DNA of 64,000 nt from the NCBI RefSeq assembly GCF_029953285.1, contig NZ_JASAOI010000007.1:1-64000 (forward strand), given 5' to 3'. Source of the DNA: Yinghuangia seranimata (GTDB lineage Bacteria > Actinomycetota > Actinomycetes > Streptomycetales > Streptomycetaceae). The translations under genes and the position numbers were made by a program. How positions within the stretch are numbered: the first letter of the stretch is position 1; each line of letters opens with the position of its first letter. Shown here piece by piece: positions 29,291 through 39,393 of the stretch. Under the pieces are notes generated by a model. It was not told the origin of the DNA, searched no databases, and saw only the letters and a program-made list of their open reading frames with translations.

Positions 29291-29852
29291 TGCTCGGCTG
29301 CACGCGCGTGGTCCCGCGGCGGTGGTCGCGCCGCGGTGCGGGCCGCGCGGGAGGCGGCGTTCGGGCCGCTCTCAGGCCATACGCCCCCGCAACCCCACCC
29401 GCTCGGCGGCCGCCGTCCGGTGCGGCGGCCCACCTCGGCGTCGTTTGGGTACGCCCGCGCCACCAGCGGGAACAGCCCGGCGCCAGGCGGCAGGCCGTAC
29501 CGCACGTACAGGCCGTCCTTCCGGCGCGCCCACCCGTCAGAGGCCGTTCGGTGCGGCGCGGCGGAGCGACCGAGGTCGGCCAGGAGCGGTGGTCCCAGGT
29601 GGCGCGGGCTCGTCGACGGCACACCGACCGGTCGCACGCCTTCGCGCACCACCGACGTCGCTGGACCTCGCGTCGTCGCCAAGCCCTCGCTGACAGGCCG
29701 TGGGCCTCGGCCGCCCATCGTCGCCAGGCGGCCCGTGCCCGCCGAGATCCCGCGGTCCGGCCCAATCCCTCCGCCGTCCGCCCTGGTCGCCGGACGGCGC
29801 GGCGGCGGCAGGAGCCCGCCGGCCGGCCGGAGGCCTCCGTTGACCACCGTTC
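29255..29852 (-). pseudogene. Decayed partial copy of a PAS/PP2C phosphatase gene
   Basis: Within this stretch a minus-strand frame encodes DGLYVRYGLPPGAGLFPL and PNDAEV. These clearly correspond to [18 protein letters not shown] and PDDADV in the PAS domain of the neighbouring phosphatase. The surrounding codons have no domain structure, and the frame ends in TRTAGADRT with a stop overlapping the next ATG, as at the phosphatase start. The DNA matches the 26755-26870 region in order. I read it as a degenerated duplication with no intact start. Confidence 0.6.
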
Positions 29853-32813
<2,961 letters not shown>

Positions 32814-33018
32814 GGGCATCCTTTGGTCGGTGGCATGGCACGTTCCGCCCCCTGTTGTCGAGCGTCCCTCCCCACGGGACGCCGTGCAACCGCCACTCAG
32901 GGTGAACCGCCGGAATCGGCCGGGCGCCGGGCATGGGAACGCCCCGGTCGGTCCGCCAACCGACCGGGGCGAGGTCTCTCGGGGTCTCTTGGGAAGGGCT
33001 GTGGGCGCCGTCGTACGG

Positions 33019-33186
33019 CTACCAGCGGTACCACGTGTTCCGTGATCTCCCCCCGGCGCCGCGGAAGAGGAAGCCGAGCAGCCAGACCACCAGCGCGATC
33101 ACGGCGATCCACCACAGCACGTGGAGGGCGAATCCGGCGCCGAACAGGATCAGCACCAACAGCAGGACGAGAAGTAGAGGAATCAT
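33019..33186 (-). CDS. Small hydrophobic protein (DUF5670 / Lmo0937 family)
   Basis: A 55-residue peptide with two hydrophobic helices ([24 protein letters not shown], then [14 protein letters not shown]) and a short basic tail ([11 protein letters not shown]). It is the paralogue of the peptide encoded at 48183. This family is widespread, membrane-bound and of unknown function. The ATG sits 9 nt after GGGCAG, a variant of the stress -10 element, with GTGT 15 nt before it; the same arrangement precedes the paralogue. A leaderless mRNA is therefore likely. Confidence 0.8.
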   Translation of the reverse strand: MIPLLLVLLLVLILFGAGFALHVLWWIAVIALVVWLLGFLFRGAGGRSRNTWYRW

Positions 33187-33195
33187 GCCTAGCGG

Positions 33196-33220
33196 CTGCC
33201 CGGTTGCACCGGGATGACAC
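33196..33220 (-). promoter_or_regulatory. SigB-like promoter (GGGCAG variant), leaderless
   Basis: Minus-strand GTGT-N15-GGGCAG with 9 nt to ATG 33186; geometry identical to 48149-48173. Confidence 0.5.
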
Positions 33221-33275
33221 ATCGCATACTGCGCAAATGCCTTATACAGCACAAGCAACGGCGCGACGCGCGGCC

Positions 33276-33830
33276 CTAGGCGGCGTGCGGCCTGGACGCC
33301 GGGTCGCGCAGCGAGCGGTGCTCGGCGGCGCGGCAGGCGCCGCGCAGGCGGACGAACAGCCGGTCCTCGTGGTCGTGCCGGTGGGCGCGGAAGGCGACGC
33401 GCAGGCTGCCGAGGAGAATCCGGTAGCGCGGGTCCTGGCGTGGGCAGGCGGCGAGTTCGTCGAGGCACCTGACGAGGTCCTCGTGTGCGCGCAGGCTGTG
33501 TTCGACCAGGCTCTTCCCCCCGGTGACGCGCCGCCGGACGGCCGGGTAGACACGGTCGCGCTCAAGAGCGGCGTCGTGGCGCAGCGCGTCGGCGAGGTCC
33601 GCCACGGGGGCGTCCCCGTCAGGCCCTTCGGTGTCCTCGACGCCCGCGGCGGCCCGTTCGAGGTCCGCGATGAGGTTGTCGATCTCCCTGTGCTGCAGGG
33701 CGAGTTCGTCGATGACCAGGGCGTCGGCGGGCCCGCACTGCGCGCAGACCGGCGTGGCGTCCGGGGGGAGTTCGTCGTCCCGGCCCGGTGCTTGGGCGAC
33801 GCGGTCGCTGCGCGCCGTCACGGTGGTCAT
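33276..33830 (-). CDS. Hemerythrin-like HHE-domain protein
   Basis: A 184-residue protein with a CAQC motif in the N-terminal part and an alpha-helical hemerythrin-like domain (residues 60-165). Candidate ligands are in QHREIDNLI, RHDAALERDRVYPAV, EHSLRAHEDL and FRAHRHDHEDRLF. Such proteins bind a di-iron centre and may sense or buffer oxygen, NO or iron. ATG 33830 follows CGGAGGACGTC. It is one of four hemerythrin-like genes in the window. A GGGTAG hexamer lies upstream at 33899-33904, but its -35 match is poor. Confidence 0.72.
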   Translation of the reverse strand: MTTVTARSDRVAQAPGRDDELPPDATPVCAQCGPADALVIDELALQHREIDNLIADLERAAAGVEDTEGPDGDAPVADLADALRHDAALERDRVYPAVRRRVTGGKSLVEHSLRAHEDLVRCLDELAACPRQDPRYRILLGSLRVAFRAHRHDHEDRLFVRLRGACRAAEHRSLRDPASRPHAA

Positions 33831-34010
33831 GACGTCCTCCGATCGCTGCGGCCTCACGTGGGGCCTGGTGGGTGCACCGTGTCCGGTGCGTACAACCGCT
33901 ACCCGCGTAGCGCCCGAACGACCGTACGGAAGCGGTCGGAATGCGACCACGGCGAGGGAAGGCGAAGGGGAACGAGGCTCCGCTTCGGGACGACGGGTTG
34001 CCGCGGCCCG

Positions 34011-34301
34011 TCAGGGGTTCCGCTGGGTGTGCCCGTGCCGGTGCAGCAGCGCGACGCAGACCTGGTTGGGGCCGAGCACGGGTGCGTCGGGCAGGGTTTC
34101 GAGGACCTGGATCACGGTGAGGCCCGCGCCGTTGCGGCGGGCGAGTGCGGTGAGGTCGGCGGGCCACGCCGGGTAGGCGGCGCCGGCGAGCGCGCAGAAC
34201 AGGGTTTCGGCGGTCAGTTCGAGGTCGTGGCCGAGACCGGCCGGGCCGTCGGGGCGGTCGGCGGGCGAGGGTGCCGGGGCCGGAGTGGGCGGGCCGCGCA
34301 T
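34011..34301 (-). CDS. DUF2795 domain protein
   Basis: A 96-residue small protein. After a Pro-rich N-terminus, residues 30-85 match DUF2795: AYPAWPADLTALARRNGAGLTVIQVLETLPDAPVLGPNQVCVAL, a small helical domain common in actinobacteria and usually found in stress-related neighbourhoods. The start could also lie further downstream. It follows the DUF6479 gene on the same strand, 30 bp apart, so the two are probably cotranscribed from the GGGTAG promoter at 34668. Confidence 0.7.
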   Translation of the reverse strand: MRGPPTPAPAPSPADRPDGPAGLGHDLELTAETLFCALAGAAYPAWPADLTALARRNGAGLTVIQVLETLPDAPVLGPNQVCVALLHRHGHTQRNP

Positions 34302-34331
34302 GGCCTGTGCCCATCTGGACGGGTTCCGCGG

Positions 34332-34658
34332 TCACTCTTCGGGGTGCTTCCGTTTCGGCCGCGTGGTGAGGTTGCCGAAGCCTTCCATCTCGTGGGGGAA
34401 GAGCCGGGTGCCGTCGTGCGGCAGTTCGATGGGTTCACGCTCGGTGTCGTGTTCGAACCGGCGCGCCTGGGTCTCCTGGGAGTCGGCGGTGCCCCAGTTG
34501 TCCGAGCGGGGCTCGTAGTCCGGCGGCGGGCGGAAGCGGCGTTCGCGCACGCCCCGGAGGACCGGGTAGCTCAGCAGCGCGGCAATGACCACGATCGCCG
34601 CCAAGGCGGCCGTGACAAGGCCCACGCCTGCGCTGCCGGCAAGATCGATGGAGGTCAT
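34332..34658 (-). CDS. DUF6479-like single-pass membrane protein
   Basis: A 108-residue protein with one N-terminal transmembrane helix (GLVTAALAAIVVIAALLSYPVL) and a charged cytoplasmic tail containing RRFRPPPDYEPRSDNWG and PHDGTRLFPHEMEGFG. This arrangement resembles the streptomycete DUF6479 family. The ATG lies 9 nt after GGGTAG, so the transcript is predicted to be leaderless. Function unknown. Confidence 0.72.
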   Translation of the reverse strand: MTSIDLAGSAGVGLVTAALAAIVVIAALLSYPVLRGVRERRFRPPPDYEPRSDNWGTADSQETQARRFEHDTEREPIELPHDGTRLFPHEMEGFGNLTTRPKRKHPEE

Positions 34659-34667
34659 ACCATCCGG

Positions 34668-34692
34668 CTACCCGGCCAGGCAGCGGCCAACC
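34668..34692 (-). promoter_or_regulatory. SigB-like promoter, leaderless
   Basis: Minus-strand GGTT-N15-GGGTAG; 9 nt separate the -10 from ATG 34658. Confidence 0.65.
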
Positions 34693-34724
34693 CCGCGCCA
34701 CCGATCATGCGGCGGCGCGCCGCG

Positions 34725-35927
34725 CTACTCGGCGGTCTGCGGTACGACCCTGGCGACACGGACCGGCGGGGCCTCCAGCGGGCGTCCCAGCAGCCCGGCG
34801 AACCTGGGGTCGGCCAGCGCGCTTCCGGCCTCGCTCTGGGTGGCGAGCATGTCGACGACGTCCTGCGGGCTCCGGTGCCGCCGGTACGCGACGCGCTGCC
34901 GCAGGGCGCCGTCGCCGTGCCGCAGCACCGCACGCAGCAGACCCGCGGTGGTGTCGAAGTCGCCGGACGCCAGCAGTCCTGGCCGGGCGCGCAGCAGCAG
35001 CGCGCGGGCCAGCCGGCGGGCGGGGACGAGTTGGCCGGTCGCGGGGTCGACGCCCTTGCCGGTGAGGCCGTCGCGGGCGGCCCGCCAGTGGGCGGCGCGC
35101 AGCAGTTCGTCGGGGACGGCGGGTGCGGCGCGGTCGGCGCGCACGTCGTCCAGCAGCGCGGCGCACAGGCCGCGGATGAGGGCCGCGGTGAGGACGGTGA
35201 TGGCGACGTCGGAGCTGGTGTCCGCGACGCGGATCTCCAGCGTCGGGTAGCGCTCGGACAGCCGCGCGTACCAGTAGACCATCCCGCGGTCGAGCAGGGT
35301 GTCGGAGTCGACGAGCGCGTCGACCGCGTGGTCGTAGGCGGCGGCGTCGGCGAACGCCGGGGTCGGCGCGACGGTGGGCCACTGCGCCCAGCGGACCATG
35401 CGCCACGCCGCGTAGCCGCTGTCCCCGCCGTCACGGAACGGCGAGTTCGCCGTGAGCGCGTGCACGGTGGGCAGCCAGGGCCGCAGGTGGTTGGCCACCC
35501 GCACGGCCTCCTCGCGGTCCGGGATGCCGACGTGCACGTGGCATCCGCACACGCCGTCGCCCAGGTCGGCCACGAGGGCGGCGAACCGCTCGGCCATGCG
35601 CCGGTATCGGCGTCCGGCCGTCAGCGGGACCGGTCGGGATCCGGGCAGGACGGCCGTGCCGCCGGCGGCGATCCGGCAGTCGGCGAAGGCCGCCGCGGCG
35701 GCCGCGCCGCGCCGCATGCCGACCAGGTCGCGCAGCAGCGCCGCCAGCGTCGAGGCCGGTCGGCTGGCCGCCTCGACCTGGGTGCGCAGGAACTCCGGGT
35801 GGAGCCGGTCGCCCAGCATGTCGCGGCCCCAGGCGAGCACCTCGGGCGCACGCGGGACAGCCCGGCGCGTCATCCGGTCGACGAGGAAGAACTCCTCCTC
35901 GACACCGACGGTGAGTGTGCTGGTCAT
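34725..35927 (-). CDS. Carboxylate-amine ligase, glutamate-cysteine ligase family 2 (YbdK-like)
   Basis: A 400-residue ATP-grasp-like GCS2 protein. The N-terminal TVGVEEEFFLVD carries the conserved acidic metal and substrate cluster. GCHVHVGIPDREEAVRVANHLRPWLP and LEIRVADTSSDVA are further hallmarks. Members ligate an amine to glutamate; YbdK itself has weak glutamate-cysteine ligase activity and some relatives serve mycofactocin or ergothioneine routes. The ATG is 9 nt downstream of GGGTAG, predicting a leaderless stress transcript. It may add to thiol-based stress defence. Confidence 0.87.
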   Translation of the reverse strand: MTSTLTVGVEEEFFLVDRMTRRAVPRAPEVLAWGRDMLGDRLHPEFLRTQVEAASRPASTLAALLRDLVGMRRGAAAAAAFADCRIAAGGTAVLPGSRPVPLTAGRRYRRMAERFAALVADLGDGVCGCHVHVGIPDREEAVRVANHLRPWLPTVHALTANSPFRDGGDSGYAAWRMVRWAQWPTVAPTPAFADAAAYDHAVDALVDSDTLLDRGMVYWYARLSERYPTLEIRVADTSSDVAITVLTAALIRGLCAALLDDVRADRAAPAVPDELLRAAHWRAARDGLTGKGVDPATGQLVPARRLARALLLRARPGLLASGDFDTTAGLLRAVLRHGDGALRQRVAYRRHRSPQDVVDMLATQSEAGSALADPRFAGLLGRPLEAPPVRVARVVPQTAE

Positions 35928-35936
35928 GCACCGTCG

Positions 35937-35961
35937 CTACCCCGCGCGGACCGGCCTTAAC
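35937..35961 (-). promoter_or_regulatory. SigB-like promoter, leaderless
   Basis: Minus-strand GTTA-N15-GGGTAG; 9 nt to ATG 35927. Confidence 0.65.
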
Positions 35962-35963
35962 GA

Positions 35964-36248
35964 TCACCCGCGGTGGGTTCCCGCCGTGTGCTCGCGGGAC
36001 TGCGGCCGACCGGCGGCGGCGTCCGGCGAGCCGGCCAGCAGTGCGGTGAACTCCTCGAAGTCGATGTTGCCCGAGTGGTCGGCGTCGTAGGCCCGCATCA
36101 GCTCCTCGGCACCGCCGCTGGGCGCCGGGCGCCCCAAGCGGTCGAGCGCGGTGAGGAGTTCCGCGGCGGTGATGTAGCCGTCGTGGTCCCTGTCGACGGA
36201 CTCGAAGACGCTCTGGAATCGATGGAAGTCGCCCGGTACCGCGGTCAT
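35964..36248 (-). CDS. EF-hand calcium-binding protein
   Basis: A 94-residue calmodulin-like protein with two complete EF loops: DRDHDGYITAAE (residues about 19-30) and DADHSGNIDFEE (about 54-65). Each has Asp at position 1, Gly at 6 and Glu at 12. The C-terminus is a flexible, polar tail. ATG 36248 is chosen over GTG 36251 because AAGGA is then 7 nt away. It is divergent from the DUF3040 gene with back-to-back GGGTAG promoters, suggesting that calcium signalling or buffering belongs to the stress response. Confidence 0.88.
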   Translation of the reverse strand: MTAVPGDFHRFQSVFESVDRDHDGYITAAELLTALDRLGRPAPSGGAEELMRAYDADHSGNIDFEEFTALLAGSPDAAAGRPQSREHTAGTHRG

Positions 36249-36287
36249 CACGTGGTCCTTCCCAACAGCGGACGGTTCGCGGAGCGG

Positions 36288-36312
36288 CTACCCGACCACG
36301 CAGCGCGCAGTC
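36288..36312 (-). promoter_or_regulatory. SigB-like promoter of the EF-hand gene
   Basis: Minus-strand GACT-N15-GGGTAG, 39 nt before ATG 36248. Confidence 0.6.
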
Positions 36313-36321
36313 CTCGCGGCC

Positions 36322-36346
36322 GTGTCGCGGGCCCGAACCGGGGTAG
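36322..36346 (+). promoter_or_regulatory. SigB-like promoter of the DUF3040 gene
   Basis: Plus-strand GTGT-N15-GGGTAG, 28 nt before ATG 36375, back to back with the promoter of the EF-hand gene. Confidence 0.65.
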
Positions 36347-36374
36347 CGGCCGGGCGTTCGACGGAGGGCTACGA

Positions 36375-36725
36375 ATGCCGGAGATGAGTGCCATGGAGAG
36401 CTCGGGACTCTCGCCTCGGGAGGCACAGGCCTTGGCACAGATCGAGGCCGAACTGAGCGCGGACACACGTCTGGCGCGGATGCTGGGCGCCATGCGGCTG
36501 CGTGGTTTCGCGCGCGTCCGGTACGCCGTCACACACCCGCGCGGCCACGTCATGTTCGTCCTGCTCACAGCGTGCTTCGCCCTGCTGGTGGCGGGCGCGC
36601 GGACCGGATCCCCGGCCGTGATCGGGGTGTTGGGCGCGCTCTGGATCGTCACGTTGGCGCTCGGGCTGCTGCTGATCTTCCGCTGGGTGCGCCGCTACGC
36701 GAGTCAGCGAAAGGAACCGTCATGA
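36375..36725 (+). CDS. DUF3040 membrane protein
   Basis: A 116-residue actinobacterial protein. The N-terminal LSPREAQALAQIEAELSADTRLARML is the DUF3040 signature, followed by two transmembrane helices (MFVLLTACFALLVAGA and VIGVLGALWIVTLALGLLLIF) and a basic end. ATG 36375 follows GGAGGG. Its TGA overlaps the start of a 60-codon Pro-rich frame (ATGA). Function unknown; stress control is suggested by the promoter. Confidence 0.85.
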   Translation: MPEMSAMESSGLSPREAQALAQIEAELSADTRLARMLGAMRLRGFARVRYAVTHPRGHVMFVLLTACFALLVAGARTGSPAVIGVLGALWIVTLALGLLLIFRWVRRYASQRKEPS

Positions 36726-36904
36726 CCGTCCCGTTCCCGTCCGACCCCGACACGCAGCCGCCTGGACCGGGCCCGTTCCCGACGCCCGACCCGCGGCCGC
36801 AGCCGCCGCCGGACCCCGGTCCGCTGCCGAACCCCGAACCGGACCCCGCGCCCGACCCGGCGCCGGCGCCCGCTCCTGAGCCGAAGCCGGCACCGCATAC
36901 GTGA
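36722..36904 (+). CDS. 60-residue Pro-rich peptide coupled to DUF3040
   Basis: The peptide starts at ATG 36722 inside the DUF3040 stop. It consists almost entirely of Pro with Asp, Glu, Gly and Ala (DPRPQPPPDPGPLP, NPEPDPAPDPAPAP). It is predicted to be disordered. The ATGA overlap implies translational coupling and argues that it is translated. Its composition echoes the Pro-Glu repeat of the phosphatase at 25797. No function is known. Confidence 0.5.
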   Translation: MTVPFPSDPDTQPPGPGPFPTPDPRPQPPPDPGPLPNPEPDPAPDPAPAPAPEPKPAPHT

Positions 36905-36919
36905 GGCACCTGCGGGTAG
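36895..36919 (+). promoter_or_regulatory. SigB-like promoter of the KRR-module protein
   Basis: Plus-strand GCAT-N15-GGGTAG overlapping the end of the Pro-rich frame, 71 nt before ATG 36991. Confidence 0.6.
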
Positions 36920-36990
36920 CGGCCCCGCGCGCCGATCAATCCGACGTGACCACCCCGAAGCGACCACCCCGACGAGAGGCGGCGAGCAGG

Positions 36991-37314
36991 ATGCCCCGCG
37001 GCTCGAGCCCGAAGCGCGAACGCCAGTACGAGCACATCAAGGAGAGCGCCTTGGAGCGCGGTGAGTCCACCGAACGCGCCAAGGAGATCGCCGCCCGCAC
37101 CGTCAACAAGGAACGCGCCCGCTCGGGTGAGTCCCGCACCGCGAGCAGGTCCTCAACGCACGACATGTCCTCCGGCCGTCGCGGCGGCCTGCGCTCGCAC
37201 TCCGGCTCGGGCGGCCCGACGTACGACCAGTTGTACGCCGAGGCCAAGCGCCGCAACGTCAAGGGCCGCTCCTCGATGCGCAAGGCGGAGCTGGCCCGCG
37301 CCCTCGACGACTGA
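36991..37314 (+). CDS. Small basic protein with C-terminal SAP/Rho-N-like module
   Basis: A 107-residue basic protein of the family usually labelled plasmid stabilization protein in actinobacteria, although nothing here suggests a plasmid. The N-terminus PRGSSPKRERQYEHIKESALERGES and the middle AKEIAARTVNKERARSGE are helical. The C-terminus (residues 77-105) is TYDQLYAEAKRRNVKGRSSM plus RKAELARAL, a helix-extended-helix module. The same C-terminal module ends the hemerythrin protein at 57639, and both ends occur in a 43-residue protein at 60597. A role in nucleic-acid binding is plausible but inferred. Confidence 0.78.
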   Translation: MPRGSSPKRERQYEHIKESALERGESTERAKEIAARTVNKERARSGESRTASRSSTHDMSSGRRGGLRSHSGSGGPTYDQLYAEAKRRNVKGRSSMRKAELARALDD

Positions 37315-37343
37315 GTCAAGGCACAGCCGGGCGTCCGGTGACC

Positions 37344-37369
37344 GTGTCACACCGCCCGGAAGGGGGTAG
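37344..37369 (+). promoter_or_regulatory. SigB-like promoter of the sigma/partner-switch operon
   Basis: Plus-strand GTGT-N16-GGGTAG, about 205 nt upstream of the sigma factor ATG. Confidence 0.6.
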
Positions 37370-37375
37370 GGGCGC

Positions 37376-37575
37376 TAATGAGACCGGTGAGCCCGTACGG
37401 CCCGGTCGCCGGGTGGAATATGTCCGCCCGCCAGGCACTCTTGTGCCGGGTCACCGCCCGCCTGAAGCAGTCGGGTGTCCGGAGGCCTTCCACGGTGAAC
37501 CGCACGCATTCGGCGCCGCGCGCCGGTGCGGGAGACGCGGACCCGTGGGCCCCGGATCCGCAAGGAGCCGACATC
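37376..37575 (+). ncRNA. Structured leader of the sigma operon mRNA
   Basis: The 200-nt untranslated stretch includes GGCACTCTTGTGCC (stem-loop at about 37435-37448) followed by GGGTCACCGCCCGCCTGAAG. It aligns with the leader of the other sigma gene (minus strand near 8230-8190). No frame in it looks coding. It is a candidate RNA regulatory element. Confidence 0.45.
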
Positions 37576-38490
37576 ATGTCCGCGAGCTCCGCTTCGGCGG
37601 TCCTTACCGCGTGTCCCCGCTACACCCGAGCCGAACTCCGCCGCATGTCCAAGGACGAGGCCCGCGCCGCGAGCGACGAGCTGCTGCGCGAGCTGCGCGC
37701 TCTCGACCCGGCCGACCCGTTGCACGGCGAGATCCGTGCCGCGGTCGTCGAACTCAACATGCCCCTGGTCCGGTACGTCGCCCGCGCCTTCTCCCACCGC
37801 CGCGAGCCGTACGACGACATCCTGCAGACCGGCGTGGTGGGTCTGCTCAAGGCGGTCGACGCGTACGACGTCGACCGCGGCGTGGCGTTCCCCAGCTACG
37901 CCCTGCCGACGATCTCCGGCGAGATCAAGCGGTTCTTCCGCGACACCTCGTGGCCGGTGCACGTCACCCGCGGCCTGCAGGAGCGGTTCATGGCCGTGGC
38001 ACGTGCCTCGGACGAGCTGGAGCAGGCCGTCGGGCGCGAACCGACGGAGGCCGAGGTCGCCGCGCGGCTCGGCCTCACCCCGGCCGAGGTCCGCGAGGGC
38101 CGCGAGGCCGGGCACGGCTACCTGGTCGACTCGCTCGACCTCGGCACCCGCGTCGACTCCGACGGCGAGGGCGGCCCGCAGGCCCGCACCCCGCTGGCCG
38201 ACCGGCTCGGGTACGACGACGACGAGCTGGACCTCGTGGACTTCCGCGTGTCGATCGCGCCGCTGCTGTCCGCGCTGCCGTACCGCGAGCGCCGCATGAT
38301 CGAGATGCGGTTCTGGCACGACCTGTCGCAGCGTGAGATCGCGCGGCGGCTCGGCATCTCGCAGATGCACGTCTCCCGGCTGCTCAGCACGACGCTGCAG
38401 CAGCTGCGGGTCATGCTGGAGGAAGATCCGTCCACGACCGGCCCCGAGTCCGTGAGCCACGCCCTCGGGCCGCCAGGAGCTGCGGCATGA
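37576..38490 (+). CDS. SigB/SigF-family RNA polymerase sigma factor (operon copy)
   Basis: A 304-residue stress sigma factor. Region 2 is represented by SHRREPYDDILQTGVVGLLKAVDAYD and FPSYALPTISGEIKRFFRDTSWPVHV. Region 3 follows from ERFMAVARASDELEQAVGREPTEAEVAARLGL, and region 4 ends RRMIEMRFWHDLSQREIARRLGISQMHVSRLL. ATG 37576 follows AAGGAG at 8 nt. The stop overlaps the start of an RsbW-like kinase gene (ATGA), so the sigma factor and its likely inhibitor are co-produced. It is a paralogue of the product of 7252-8079. Confidence 0.93.
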   Translation: MSASSASAVLTACPRYTRAELRRMSKDEARAASDELLRELRALDPADPLHGEIRAAVVELNMPLVRYVARAFSHRREPYDDILQTGVVGLLKAVDAYDVDRGVAFPSYALPTISGEIKRFFRDTSWPVHVTRGLQERFMAVARASDELEQAVGREPTEAEVAARLGLTPAEVREGREAGHGYLVDSLDLGTRVDSDGEGGPQARTPLADRLGYDDDELDLVDFRVSIAPLLSALPYRERRMIEMRFWHDLSQREIARRLGISQMHVSRLLSTTLQQLRVMLEEDPSTTGPESVSHALGPPGAAA

Positions 38491-38996
38491 CCCCACGCGA
38501 TGCATTCGACCCGGTCGTCCGCACCATGGTCGACGACGCGCGCAAGCTCGTCGTCGACCTGGACGGCTCGGCCGGGTCGGTGCGCGCGGCGCGGCAGGTG
38601 GCGGAGGACTTCCTCGCCGACCTGCCGAAAGGCCCGCCCGTCGCCCCTGACGGCGCCGCGGCGGGCTTTGTCTCGGGCACCACCGGGTCAGCCAGGAACG
38701 ACGCGCTCCTGGTCGTCGCGGAACTGGTGTCCAACGCCTGCCGGCACGCGCCCGGCCCGTGCCGCCTGACCGTGGAGTGCAGCGCCGACGAGGTGGAGGT
38801 GGCCGTCCGCGACGACGGCCCCGACTGGCTGCGGCTGGGCGCCACGGAGCTGCACACCGGCTACGGGCTGCTGATCGTGACACGGCTGACCGGCGGCATC
38901 CACGTCCTGCCCTCGGGCCCCGGCAAGGTCGTGTTCGCGGCGGTGCCGCTCCGCGGCGCCGGGCCCGGTCTCGGCGACGGGCCTAGTCTTGGGTGA
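38487..38996 (+). CDS. Anti-sigma factor kinase (RsbW-like HATPase)
   Basis: A 169-residue GHKL ATPase. The N-box is ELVSNACRHA (residues about 79-88), the G1 box DDGPDWLRLG, and the G2-like stretch HTGYGLLIVTRL. An extended N-terminus (1-35) precedes the fold. By family, it binds and silences the sigma factor and phosphorylates a STAS antagonist. Translational coupling to the sigma gene and the STAS gene 43 bp downstream make this assignment strong. Confidence 0.88.
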   Translation: MTPRDAFDPVVRTMVDDARKLVVDLDGSAGSVRAARQVAEDFLADLPKGPPVAPDGAAAGFVSGTTGSARNDALLVVAELVSNACRHAPGPCRLTVECSADEVEVAVRDDGPDWLRLGATELHTGYGLLIVTRLTGGIHVLPSGPGKVVFAAVPLRGAGPGLGDGPSLG

Positions 38997-39039
38997 GGGA
39001 CGGCGTCCCGAGCGGGGTGCCGTGCCGCGGAGGGTAAGT

Positions 39040-39393
39040 ATGGCCGCGTCCTATGGAACCGGCGGCGGGCGTCCGCGCGCCGCCGACGACGGCTGGACCG
39101 TCGTGGAGGTGCCCGGCGACCTCGACTTCTACTCCGCGCCGGACTTCGCGAAGTACCTGGGCGGGATCGCCGCGGCGGGGGCGCGGCGCCTCGTGATCGA
39201 CATGCGCGATGTGGCGTTCATGGACTCCAGCGGGCTGCGCGTGCTGCTGAACGCCGCGCGGGACCTGCGCGAGAACGGCGGCGCGCTGCGCCTCGCGGCG
39301 CCCGACGAGCAGGTGCTGAGGCTCATCGAAGTGACCCAGGTGGGGCCGCTGCTCCCGACCTACCGCGACGTCGGGTCGGCGTCCGGTGACTGA
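39040..39393 (+). CDS. STAS-domain anti-sigma factor antagonist (RsbV-like)
   Basis: A 117-residue STAS protein. VVEVPGDLDFYSAPDFAKYL begins the fold and the phospho-acceptor site is in AFMDSSGLRVLLNA, where the Ser pair sits before Gly-Leu. It would bind the RsbW-like kinase when dephosphorylated and free the sigma factor. ATG 39040 follows GGAGGGTAAGT. It overlaps the PP2C phosphatase start by 8 bp, so the phosphatase that activates it is translated together with it. Confidence 0.9.
   Translation: MAASYGTGGGRPRAADDGWTVVEVPGDLDFYSAPDFAKYLGGIAAAGARRLVIDMRDVAFMDSSGLRVLLNAARDLRENGGALRLAAPDEQVLRLIEVTQVGPLLPTYRDVGSASGD

Noticed and set aside
33899-33922. Stress promoter for the hemerythrin gene at 33276
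   Set aside because: GGGTAG is present but the -35 position reads GGTC, not GNNT; left out of the promoter list.
36991-37314. Evidence for a plasmid from a so-called plasmid stabilization protein
   Set aside because: The family name is historical; no replication, partition or toxin genes are nearby and the surroundings are chromosomal stress genes.
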